This document shows positions 34,133 to 41,636 of a stretch of 64,000 nucleotides of DNA, in pieces (within the stretch, counting starts at the first letter, position 1; every line of letters starts with the position of its first letter). A program made the position numbers and the translations under genes. The notes under the pieces are model-generated. The model had not been told where the DNA came from. It searched no databases and worked only from the letters and a program-made list of their open reading frames with translations. The stretch is taken from the NCBI GenBank assembly GCA_002762795.1, contig PCYA01000007.1, forward strand, positions 28,416-92,415. Direction: 5' to 3'. Origin of the DNA: Candidatus Woesearchaeota archaeon CG10_big_fil_rev_8_21_14_0_10_37_12. GTDB taxonomy: Archaea > Nanobdellota > Nanobdellia > Woesearchaeales > ARS49.

Positions 34133-34421
34133 ACTTCAAACTTTTCAAAAAAGTTTGATCAAAACGCTCATTACACTTCGTTCAAGAAACAATTCATAAA
34201 ATATTCACTTCGTGAATATGTTTATTACTTTTCTTTCACTTCGTGCGATCTCGCGACAGATACCTTCTGTAAATCAAAACCAATCAACAACTAACGGAAG
34301 ACACAAGCAAATTATATACTTGTTATGTCTTCCGAACTTTAGTTGCGGGAAAATTCATAATTAACTTTTGTCCGCAACTAAACTGACAAAAGCATTAAAA
34401 ACCTTAATTTTAGCCAAATTA
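34133..34421. repeat. 289-bp insertion between duplicated ABCE1 5' ends, with family Q double hairpin
   Basis: It contains a hairpin CAAACTTTTcaAAAAAGTTTG (34,137-34,157), a second ATATTCACttcGTGAATAT (34,201-34,219) and a complete double hairpin of family Q (34,291-34,384). The end supplies a new TATA-like CATTAAAAACC 26-30 nt upstream of the functional ABCE1 ATG. Confidence 0.75.
34291..34384. repeat. Double-hairpin repeat, family Q, copy 1
   Basis: Stem 1 is GGAAGACA (34,295-34,302) with TGTCTTCC (34,326-34,333). The linker is GAACTTTA. Stem 2 is TAGTTGCGG (34,340-34,348) with CCGCAACTA (34,372-34,380). Copy 2 at 41,230-41,326 has the same linker and compensated stem changes. Confidence 0.8.
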
Positions 34422-34423
34422 AC

Positions 34424-36166
34424 ATGCCACGCATAGCAATAATCAGAAAAGAACGCTGCAATCCACAAGGATGCGGAGGATACCTTTGCGCCAGAGTGTG
34501 CCCTATCAACATGGAAGGACAAGACTGCATAGTCAAAGGACCAGACACAAAACCAATAATAAACGAAGAATTATGCACAGGCTGCGGCATCTGCCCAAAC
34601 AGATGTCCATTCGATGCGATAGACATTATCAATTTACCGGATAAACTCGAACATCCAATACACAGATACGGCAGAAACGGGTTTCACCTCTATTCACTAC
34701 CAACACCTGTTTTTGGAAAAGTCGTAGGCATAGTAGGCAGAAACGGCATAGGAAAAAGCACTGCAATCAAAATCCTGGCAGGAATCATGAAACCAAACCT
34801 AGGAAAAGATGAAGAAGCAACCTGGCAAAAACTTGTTGAACATTTCAAAGGAAAAGAAGCACAAACCTATTTTGAAGCAGTAAGAGACGGAAAAATAACG
34901 GTCTCGTATAAACCACAACACGTTGAAATGATCCCAAAAACAACAACAGGAACAGTCAAAGAATTATTAAAAAAAGTAGATGAACGAAACGCATTTGATG
35001 AAGTAACAAAAACACTAAATCTTAACAAAGTATTAGACAGAGACATAAAACAAGTAAGTGGAGGAGAATTACAACGAATTGCAATAGCTGCAACAGCACT
35101 TCGCAAAGCAAACTTTTACATTTTTGACGAACCAACATCATATTTAGACATCAAACAAAGAATCAACGTAAGCAAATTCATCAAAGAGCTTGCAAACGAA
35201 CAAACAGCAGTACTTGTTGTTGAACACGACTTAATTATTCTTGATTACATGACAGACCTCCTGCATATTACATACGGAAAATCAGGAAGCTACGGAATAG
35301 TAAGCCTGCCAAAACAAACACGCACAGGAATGAACACATACTTAGAAGGATACATCAGAGACGAAAACATGCGATTCAGAGACAAGAAAATAGAATTCAT
35401 CGCAAGACCGCCAAGACCGATAAATAAATTGATACTAACTGAATGGAAACCCATGGAACTTAAGTTGGGAGATTTTAAATTAAATGTTAGTGAAGGAAAG
35501 ATAGGAAAAAGCACAATCATAGGAGTAGTAGGAGAAAACGGAATAGGAAAAACCACCTTTGTCAAAGCACTCGCAGGAGAAATAACAACAAACGAAAAAC
35601 TCAACAATATCACCGTAGCATACAAACCACAATACTTACAAGACGAAAGCGATGAATTCGTAAACAGCTTTCTCGTAGAAGCAATATCAAAATACCAGAC
35701 CCAATTAATTGAACCACTTGAATTAAAACATTTACTCAACAAACCATTAAAAACATTATCAGGAGGAGAACTACAACGCGTTTACATCGCAAAATGCTTA
35801 AGCCAAGAAGCAGAACTTTTTTTATTAGATGAACCAAGCGCTTACTTAGACATCGAGCAAAGACTAACACTAAGCAAAGTTGTAAGAGACTTAGCAGACC
35901 AACGAGATGTCAGCATTCTTATTGTTGACCACGATCTTTTGTTTTTAGATTACATATCAGACAAGATAACTGTATTTGAAGGAGAACCAGCAAAACAAGG
36001 CAGCGTAACAGGACCATTTGAAATGGAACAAGGAATGAACAAATTCTTAACAAGTTTAAACATTACTTTACGAAGAGACAAAGAAAGCAAAAGACCACGA
36101 ATCAACAAAGAAGGAAGTGTTTTGGACAGAGAACAACGAAGTTCCGGGAAGTTATATTATGGGTAA
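34424..36166 (+). CDS. abce1: ABCE1/Rli1 ribosome-recycling ATPase
   Basis: The 580-residue protein has two N-terminal 4Fe-4S sets (CNPQGCGGYLCARVCP and CTGCGICPNRCP) and two ABC ATPase domains. Walker A motifs are GRNGIGKST and GENGIGKTT; the signature motifs are VSGGELQR and LSGGELQR. It splits ribosomes after termination together with aRF1, whose gene is also in this window. Length is typical. Its original 5' region has been duplicated and displaced by a 289-bp insertion. Confidence 0.97.
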   Translation: MPRIAIIRKERCNPQGCGGYLCARVCPINMEGQDCIVKGPDTKPIINEELCTGCGICPNRCPFDAIDIINLPDKLEHPIHRYGRNGFHLYSLPTPVFGKVVGIVGRNGIGKSTAIKILAGIMKPNLGKDEEATWQKLVEHFKGKEAQTYFEAVRDGKITVSYKPQHVEMIPKTTTGTVKELLKKVDERNAFDEVTKTLNLNKVLDRDIKQVSGGELQRIAIAATALRKANFYIFDEPTSYLDIKQRINVSKFIKELANEQTAVLVVEHDLIILDYMTDLLHITYGKSGSYGIVSLPKQTRTGMNTYLEGYIRDENMRFRDKKIEFIARPPRPINKLILTEWKPMELKLGDFKLNVSEGKIGKSTIIGVVGENGIGKTTFVKALAGEITTNEKLNNITVAYKPQYLQDESDEFVNSFLVEAISKYQTQLIEPLELKHLLNKPLKTLSGGELQRVYIAKCLSQEAELFLLDEPSAYLDIEQRLTLSKVVRDLADQRDVSILIVDHDLLFLDYISDKITVFEGEPAKQGSVTGPFEMEQGMNKFLTSLNITLRRDKESKRPRINKEGSVLDREQRSSGKLYYG

Positions 36167-36178
36167 TTATTTTCTACA

Positions 36179-36300
36179 GGAAACTTTGAATAACTATAAA
36201 AATATAGTCAAAGTTTCCTAAGGCAATTTTGAATATCGACGACAAAATTGAAAGGCGTTTAACGCCCAACACCAAATAAGCGACTTATTCAAAATTGCCT
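36179..36300. repeat. Double-hairpin repeat, family P, copy 2 (uninterrupted)
   Basis: Stem 1 is GGAAACTTTGA (36,179-36,189) with TCAAAGTTTCC (36,208-36,218), enclosing CTATA/TATAG. Stem 2 is AGGCAATTTTGAATA (36,221-36,235) with TATTCAAAATTGCCT (36,286-36,300), enclosing TCGACGAC and the hairpin GGCGTTTAACGCC. This is the reference form without inserted modules, located just after ABCE1. Confidence 0.85.
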
Positions 36301-36359
36301 ACAGCAATGGATTACAATCAATACGAAAATTCCTACAACTCCAATAAATAAAGAAATTG

Positions 36360-36475
36360 CCTGAAAACTCGCTATCCCTGCAGCAAGCTGACGGGGTATT
36401 ACGCGAGTTTTCTCGGCACTAAAAAACCACCGGGTTTTTGGTGCCCTGAAAATAAAAAGTATTTTCATGGCTTCG
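36360..36475. repeat. GGGGTAT hairpin and solo module M
   Basis: GAAAACTCGC (about 36,363) pairs with GCGAGTTTTC (about 36,402) around an inner GC-rich stem ending GGGGTATT, like the first hairpin of family R but with different outer arms. Next to it, 36,418-36,471 is a solo copy of the M module (CACTAAAAAACC...GGTTTTTGGTG, then GAAAAT...ATTTTC). Confidence 0.65.
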
Positions 36476-36505
36476 CCGACCAGCAATTTCAGTCTTTCAA
36501 AGTTG

Positions 36506-36674
36506 GTGCAGATAACCGCAGCAAGCTGCGGGGTACAAGAAAATCTCAAGATTTTCTGTACAGGAAAAGCAGGGCTTTTCCTTGTATTCGACCCAACATT
36601 TGAAATAAAGAAAAACGCACGATAATTTTCCTTGTATTAAACCCCTCTACAAAGTTCTTGCGAACTTTGCAATA
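36506..36674. repeat. GTAC hairpin array, copy 2, fused to family R copy 3
   Basis: Positions 36,524-36,610 are identical over 87 bp to 26,814-26,900. The sequence then runs directly into a reduced R element (GAAAAACGCAC at 36,610, compact hairpin AAAGTTC/GAACTTT at about 36,650-36,667). No gene is visible between ABCE1 and 36,712. Confidence 0.8.
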
Positions 36675-36711
36675 AAAATGTTTTTATAGTGCGCACAAAA
36701 AACATTCTGCA

Positions 36712-38337
36712 ATGAAAAAAGACAAAGAAGTGTTTGCACTATGGAAAGAGATCAATCCAGTAAGTGCATTTGGTGCAGGACTCAAAGAAAACGCAGGAAC
36801 ACTCTGGATATCCTCCTCTGCAAATATTAAACACGCACTTTTGCGTATTAAACAATTAGAAAAAAACGCAGATCCTGTCGCGAAAAAATTTCTTAACTGC
36901 ATAAAAACAAGCATTTTATTTGAAGAGCCACAACACCCACCTAATCAAATATTAAGCGCATATTTTACGCACCTGACTATCGAAGGAATTAACGAAAAAC
37001 ACGTTTTGCAGCTCGCTGAACAAGGAATCAGCTTATTAGGAGTACAAAAACATTTATGGGAAAAAAAATGGCCAATAGAATTGCAAATATTCACAGCACA
37101 AGAATGCTCAGGAGCAAAAGCAATTCTTGACACCATCAAAAAACAATGCAAAAAACAAGAAACAAAAGACGCCATAACTGCTTTGCAAAAAAGAATTGAC
37201 AACTGGAAAGAAAACATTACAAAAATACAAATAAAAAAAGGAGATTTTAACGAACTTTTTTCCCTGTTAAAAAAGAAAGCAACACTACAACGAAAAAACA
37301 TCTACAACAAACTCATCACAACACTTTACGACCACACAGAAACACCAGAACAAATAGAAAGATTAGCTCTGAGTTGGGTAGACAAAGAATTGCCGGTTTT
37401 CAAAACAATCGTAAAAAAACTCTCTCAAAAATACAAGTGTAAAGCAACTGTTGAATCAATAAGCGAAATGCTCAAGAAAAAACAAGCAGTAAAAACAACA
37501 GACTTGTTGAATATCATCGCAACAGTGCGCAAAAAATTACAACCTGTCGCAGAAAAAGAATGGGTACAAATTACACCAAAATACGATGTGCGATTAATCG
37601 AAACGCCTTCATATTTAACACCCTTCTTACCAACAGCAGCAATGGATTTATTCGGAACATTAAGCAACAAACCGTTCTGCCTATACTTTGTTACAACAGA
37701 CAAAACAAAAAGCCCAATGAGTGACATTCCAGATTTAGTACAAACTACCATTCACGAAGAATACGGACATTGTGTTAACCTGATGAACAGTGCAGTTAAT
37801 ACTAAGAACAGAATTATTGAGAAAATAAGCTCCTCATTAGAAATACCACTCACAGAAGGATTATCCTTTTTCAGAGAACTCGAAGGCTTAAGCACTTTTA
37901 AAAAAATACGCGATACTGGTGCAAAAAACAAAGAAGAAAAAGTACTCGTCAACGAAATAGAAAAACACGTTCCTTTTGAAGAATTCGTATTAGGAGTATC
38001 ATTTGTAGTATATCAATGGCGAATGGTACGCTTTCTTCGAGCAATAAGCGACGTGCGTGTCAATACAGGAAAGCAAAAATACCCTGCATTTATTGAGTGG
38101 GCGCATAAGAAAACTGGTCTTAGCAAAAAATTAATCTTTCACCAGACCTTCTTTTTCCAAGAAATGCCCGGATACGCGCCAAGCTACAGCTTATTTGGAC
38201 AGCAATTAAAAAAATATCAACATTTAGCAATGAAAAAAGGAATCAGTCAGAAAGCATTCAATACTTATGTTGCGGGCAGAGGATTTCCAGCACGAAGCGT
38301 GTTTGAAAAAGAATTAAAAAAGAAATTCAAGATTTGA
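36712..38337 (+). CDS. DUF885-like zinc metallopeptidase
   Basis: The 541-residue protein has HEEYGH (near residue 346), an HExxH-type zinc motif, with a downstream EGLSFFRELEGL that can supply the third ligand. The C-terminal block FFFQEMPGYAPSYSLFGQQL matches the PGQAxxYxxG region of DUF885 peptidases. The N-terminal half is helical. No signal peptide is present, so it is probably cytoplasmic. Substrate unknown. Confidence 0.7.
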   Translation: MKKDKEVFALWKEINPVSAFGAGLKENAGTLWISSSANIKHALLRIKQLEKNADPVAKKFLNCIKTSILFEEPQHPPNQILSAYFTHLTIEGINEKHVLQLAEQGISLLGVQKHLWEKKWPIELQIFTAQECSGAKAILDTIKKQCKKQETKDAITALQKRIDNWKENITKIQIKKGDFNELFSLLKKKATLQRKNIYNKLITTLYDHTETPEQIERLALSWVDKELPVFKTIVKKLSQKYKCKATVESISEMLKKKQAVKTTDLLNIIATVRKKLQPVAEKEWVQITPKYDVRLIETPSYLTPFLPTAAMDLFGTLSNKPFCLYFVTTDKTKSPMSDIPDLVQTTIHEEYGHCVNLMNSAVNTKNRIIEKISSSLEIPLTEGLSFFRELEGLSTFKKIRDTGAKNKEEKVLVNEIEKHVPFEEFVLGVSFVVYQWRMVRFLRAISDVRVNTGKQKYPAFIEWAHKKTGLSKKLIFHQTFFFQEMPGYAPSYSLFGQQLKKYQHLAMKKGISQKAFNTYVAGRGFPARSVFEKELKKKFKI

Positions 38338-39097
38338 TTTTTCTAACAAATGTCAAAAAACCTGAATGGCCAATGCCAGAATTATTTGGTCGTAATCGTT
38401 TATTATCGATCGCCCATGGACGTTCAATAAGCTCAACTGTTTTGACATAATATAATTCATCTTGTTTATGTACTTCTTCAACGAATTTTTGTACCTGAGA
38501 AAGTTGAATCGAGTAATTAACCAAAAACCCGCCAACTTTTAGAGCTTTTGTTGCATACTTTACTGCATGCCAAGGCTCAGGCAAATCAAAACATACAACA
38601 TCGACATTTTTTTCATCAATACCTTCGTACAAACTTGCTTTCTTAAGCACTATATTTTTTGTACTTGTTTGCTTGATATTTTCTTCAGCAGTTTTTATAC
38701 AATCATCTCTGATTTCATAACTTATCACTTGCTTTGCAACATTTGCCAACGCAATAGCCAACGCAGCGGAACCAACACCACCCTCTACGACAACAGAATC
38801 CTTGTTGATACCAGTCTCAGCAATAATTGCGCCAATATCTTTCAAAGGAATCGTCTGCGCAAACTTTTTTAGATTTTTGTGTACGTCAATAAATGATGCA
38901 TCAAAAATAATGAACTCCTGATCTTTATCTGTTTTAATAACCACTCCTGACTTTTGAAGGTCTGCTTTTTTTATCATTCCGTAAAATGTTGGAAAATCCT
39001 TTGACAACTCATCTACGAAATACCGCTTTTCTTTGCTTACGGTACGTTCTTTGTCATCAACAACTTCACGTTTTTCACGATGAATGAGAATTTTCAT
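38327..39097 (-). CDS. trmI: tRNA (adenine-N1)-methyltransferase TrmI
   Basis: The 256-residue Rossmann-fold methyltransferase has the SAM motif VVEGGVGSAALAIALA, an acidic loop YEIRDD, and the catalytic-site segment FDLPEPWHAV. The C-terminal RPNNSGIGHSGFLTFVRK is diagnostic of TrmI. Archaeal TrmI makes m1A57/58 in the T-loop of tRNA. Its 3' end overlaps the convergent peptidase gene by 11 bp. A family U repeat lies upstream. Confidence 0.92.
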   Translation of the reverse strand: MKILIHREKREVVDDKERTVSKEKRYFVDELSKDFPTFYGMIKKADLQKSGVVIKTDKDQEFIIFDASFIDVHKNLKKFAQTIPLKDIGAIIAETGINKDSVVVEGGVGSAALAIALANVAKQVISYEIRDDCIKTAEENIKQTSTKNIVLKKASLYEGIDEKNVDVVCFDLPEPWHAVKYATKALKVGGFLVNYSIQLSQVQKFVEEVHKQDELYYVKTVELIERPWAIDNKRLRPNNSGIGHSGFLTFVRKIKS

Positions 39098-39170
39098 ACA
39101 ATGACTACAAAAATGAGTGTTTAAAAACTTTTACAATGGACTTTGCAAGAAATCGAACAAATAGTTGCGA

Positions 39171-39250
39171 ATGTCAAGAACTGTCAAAAATAATTCATAA
39201 TTGTGACAGTTCTTGAACACGCCAAAATTCAGCTATTAAAATAACTGAAT
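39171..39250. repeat. Double-hairpin repeat, family U, copy 2
   Basis: The stem CAAGAACTGTCA pairs with TGACAGTTCTTG over a loop of about 12 nt. AACAC follows, then a second stem AAAATTCAG/CTGAATTTT. Compared with copy 1, both stem-1 substitutions are compensated on the other arm. Confidence 0.75.
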
Positions 39251-39345
39251 TTTTAGCGTTTCAAATATAATAAATTGCTAAATTATTCTATATTTAAGGC
39301 AATTTACTATAGAAAAAGAAAAGAGAAAAGAAAAAAAGGAAAAAA

Positions 39346-39774
39346 TTATCGCCTTTTGCCGCTGCTTGCAAACGCCAAAGAAAGCAAACCAGCCAAATAT
39401 GCAAAGTTTACTGCTGTGTTTCCACCGCCTGTGTTCATCACCAAAATTTCTCTCAAAGATGCAATCACATTTGGAGCATCACCAAGCTTAAACGTTGAAA
39501 TCAACGCTACCAAAATGAACACTGCCAACACGAGACTTACCAAAGGTGTCTTGTAATTAAACAACAATGCGAGACCGCCCAAGACTTCTATAATGATTGC
39601 CAAATATAGCAATGGCGCTCCAAGACCTGCACCAAACAAGCCTTCAAACATTCCGCGAGCCATCGACAGGCCCAAAATTTTATCTAAACCAGCCACCAAA
39701 AATGCAACACCGAAAAAAATGCGCAAAACAGTGGGAGCATGGCCTTTGTTTTTTTCAAACCAACTCAAAACCAT
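39346..39774 (-). CDS. DoxX-family membrane protein
   Basis: The 142-residue protein has four transmembrane helices and the DoxX signature (RIFFGVAFLVAGLDKILG, then IEVLGGLALLF). DoxX proteins are linked to thiosulfate:quinone reductases and to redox control at the membrane, but many are uncharacterised. The gene is divergent from the tRNA-Cys/VKOR unit, another thiol-related locus. Confidence 0.82.
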   Translation of the reverse strand: MVLSWFEKNKGHAPTVLRIFFGVAFLVAGLDKILGLSMARGMFEGLFGAGLGAPLLYLAIIIEVLGGLALLFNYKTPLVSLVLAVFILVALISTFKLGDAPNVIASLREILVMNTGGGNTAVNFAYLAGLLSLAFASSGKRR

Positions 39775-39875
39775 ATGTATCTCCTCCTTTTGATTAATAC
39801 TTCTTCCAGAGCGTTTCTATTATAAGAACTTTGCCATAAGTTATTTAAATCAACTATTAGCCGTGATTTAACAAT

Positions 39876-39980
39876 GCAGAGGTCGCCAAGCGGCTAAGGC
39901 AAGAGGCTGCAATGGAAAAACGAGCAAAACTTACGTTTTGCAGGTCCCTCTCATCGGGAGTTCGAGTCTCCCTCTCTGCT
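39876..39980 (+). tRNA. tRNA-Cys (anticodon GCA), with ~33-nt intron
   Basis: The acceptor GCAGAGG pairs with TCTCTGC and the discriminator is T73, as expected for Cys. The D-stem is GCC/GGC. The anticodon stem AGAGG pairs with CCTCT far downstream, giving loop CT-GCA-A, an intron of about 33 nt after position 37, then C38. Within the intron TTGCAG pairs with the exon CTGCAA, forming the central helix of a bulge-helix-bulge. The T-arm is GGGAG-TTCGAGT-CTCCC. CCA is not encoded. Confidence 0.9.
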
Positions 39981-39981
39981 T

Positions 39982-40434
39982 ATGAAATATCGCACATTGA
40001 CTTTATGCCTTACAATTTTTGGCATTCTGCTAACAAGCTACTTAACTTACGCACACATTACTGCTTCAACTCTTCCCTGTCCAGCTAACGGAACAGCAGG
40101 ATGCGATACAATTATCGCATCTCATTACGCAAAACTTCTCGGCATTCCTGTAGCCATGTATGGTTTAGCAGCATATCTGCTAATATTTTTTCTTGCATGG
40201 AAGAAAAAAACAAGATATGTTTCATATGTTGGACTCATCGGAGTATTTGCAGCTGGTTATTTTAACTGGATAATGTTTGGCGTTTTACAACAAATCTGCT
40301 TATGGTGCGAAGCATCACACCTAACAATGAGTTTATTATTCTTAACGAACGCTCCCTGGAAATGGTCCAGGACACTCGTATTATTTGTTCTTGCACCAAC
40401 ATTTGGTGTGCTTATTTCCGTGCTAATAGCTTAA
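39982..40434 (+). CDS. VKOR-family membrane thiol oxidoreductase
   Basis: The 150-residue protein has four transmembrane helices and the active-site CLWC (106-109). A loop Cys pair (C33, C41) and the conserved Ser47 are also present. VKOR homologues make disulfides in exported proteins by passing electrons to quinones. No fused thioredoxin domain follows. The ATG begins one base after the tRNA-Cys discriminator, so there is no room for its own promoter. Confidence 0.9.
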   Translation: MKYRTLTLCLTIFGILLTSYLTYAHITASTLPCPANGTAGCDTIIASHYAKLLGIPVAMYGLAAYLLIFFLAWKKKTRYVSYVGLIGVFAAGYFNWIMFGVLQQICLWCEASHLTMSLLFLTNAPWKWSRTLVLFVLAPTFGVLISVLIA

Positions 40435-40895
40435 TACTTCCTCAACAAATCAGCAGACGCAGCACCAATAGCAGCAGGAAAACTCACTGCTATGATTAAA
40501 CGAAACGCATCTCCTGGAAGCAAACCAGAAAACAACCCATAAATGTAAAGCAAAAGTGATGCAACTATTAATGCAATAACATAATACACAACAATACGCT
40601 TTAACCAAAATTGACCAAACTTACGCTCATGTTTATTCTCCACTCTCCTATAACCGATAAAATAAATCTCTGCACTTACAATAAGAACTGTTGCAATTAC
40701 AATCATAAAAATATTCCAAGACTGTAAACCAAGACCAACCCTGAACAACAAACCCTTCATTACAAACGTAAAGCCAAAAAACAACGCGCCAAAAAACGCA
40801 GCAATAACATGAGATGCGTCAAAATGTTCAGGAACTTTTTTTAACAAAGATTTGATGTCAGCAATATCTCTCGATAAATAATCACCTTTTTTCAT
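40431..40895 (-). CDS. DUF2391-like integral membrane protein
   Basis: The 154-residue protein has four predicted transmembrane helices and a conserved basic loop IGYRRVENKHERKFGQFWLKR (in two parts) as in DUF2391 proteins. Its 3' end overlaps the convergent VKOR gene by 4 bp. Function unknown. Confidence 0.65.
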   Translation of the reverse strand: MKKGDYLSRDIADIKSLLKKVPEHFDASHVIAAFFGALFFGFTFVMKGLLFRVGLGLQSWNIFMIVIATVLIVSAEIYFIGYRRVENKHERKFGQFWLKRIVVYYVIALIVASLLLYIYGLFSGLLPGDAFRLIIAVSFPAAIGAASADLLRKY

Positions 40896-41001
40896 AAATC
40901 CTGTTTTAGTTATGTGCTATAAATAAATTTCCCTACGAAAGACATTCAACAAATACCCAAACAAAGTCAGATTCCCAAAAGGAAGAACACGATAAACTAA
41001 C

Positions 41002-41231
41002 GGGAACTTTGAAAAACTATCTTAATTGAGTCAAAGTACTAAAAAAGCAAAACTTTTTGGTGCGCCAAAAATTTGTAAGACAAATTTTTAGCGTTTCCTA
41101 AGCCAACACTAAAAAACCAAGGGTTTTTGGTGCCAGAAAATCTCTGATTTTCTTGGGCTTTGAATATCGACGACAAAAATCATAGGGCGTTCACGCCATT
41201 CACTAAAAAACTGACTAATTCAAAGTTGCCT
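41002..41231. repeat. Double-hairpin repeat, family P, copy 3, carrying two M modules
   Basis: The first module (41,037-41,093) splits the right arm of stem 1 at the same site as in copy 1. The second (41,107-41,157, exactly 51 bp) splits the left arm of stem 2 between CCAA and CTTTGAATA. The rest matches copy 1, including TCGACGACAAAAA and GGCGTTCACGCC. It occupies most of the gap 40,896-41,369. Confidence 0.8.
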
Positions 41232-41326
41232 AACGGAAACGCTAATTAATCGGTAAAATGTTGTTAGCGTTTCCGAACTTTAATTGCCGCAAAAATCATC
41301 TAAAATTTATCTCGGCAATTAAACCA
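41230..41326. repeat. Double-hairpin repeat, family Q, copy 2
   Basis: Stem 1 is GGAAACGCTAA (41,235-41,245) with TTAGCGTTTCC (41,264-41,274). The linker is GAACTTTA. Stem 2 is TAATTGCCG (41,281-41,289) with CGGCAATTA (41,313-41,321). It abuts the end of family P copy 3. Confidence 0.8.
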
Positions 41327-41369
41327 TACATTTAAATAAGATCCACCCAGTAAGCAATATTGAGTGAAG

Positions 41370-41576
41370 ATGGACAAAAGACTATTAAATGAATATCCTG
41401 CATTATATGATTGTATTGCTAGCCCAACAAGACCAGAAGACAGAAAAAGATGGATAGCAGGCGAACCATACCAGCCAAGAAAGCCACTTATACTTGGATC
41501 AACTGCAGAAGATACGCGTCGTGACTTAGTTCGCAAGGCAAATGAAGGTTATTCTATAAATATGGAACGAACATAA
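41370..41576 (+). CDS. Small hypothetical protein
   Basis: The 68-residue, Arg/Pro-rich soluble protein lies just upstream of leuS. TTTAAATA at about 41,330 is a possible TATA box. No motif is recognised. The short length and lack of family leave real doubt, but its position after a TATA box and its open frame support it. Confidence 0.4.
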   Translation: MDKRLLNEYPALYDCIASPTRPEDRKRWIAGEPYQPRKPLILGSTAEDTRRDLVRKANEGYSINMERT

Positions 41577-41636
41577 ATAATTGTTGCTTACTAAAACGAC
41601 GCAAGCTTTTTAAAACAGCTTTTAACTTGCAGTCTC

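Noticed and set aside
34073-34294. A second Rli1-like gene
   Set aside because: Only the first 62 bp match ABCE1; the rest is repeat DNA in an arbitrary frame.
39876-39980. tRNA-Ser(GGA) with a type II variable arm
   Set aside because: That fold leaves six bases between D-stem and anticodon stem and gives a T discriminator, wrong for Ser. Folding AGAGG with CCTCT gives a regular tRNA-Cys(GCA) with T73 and an intron at 37/38.
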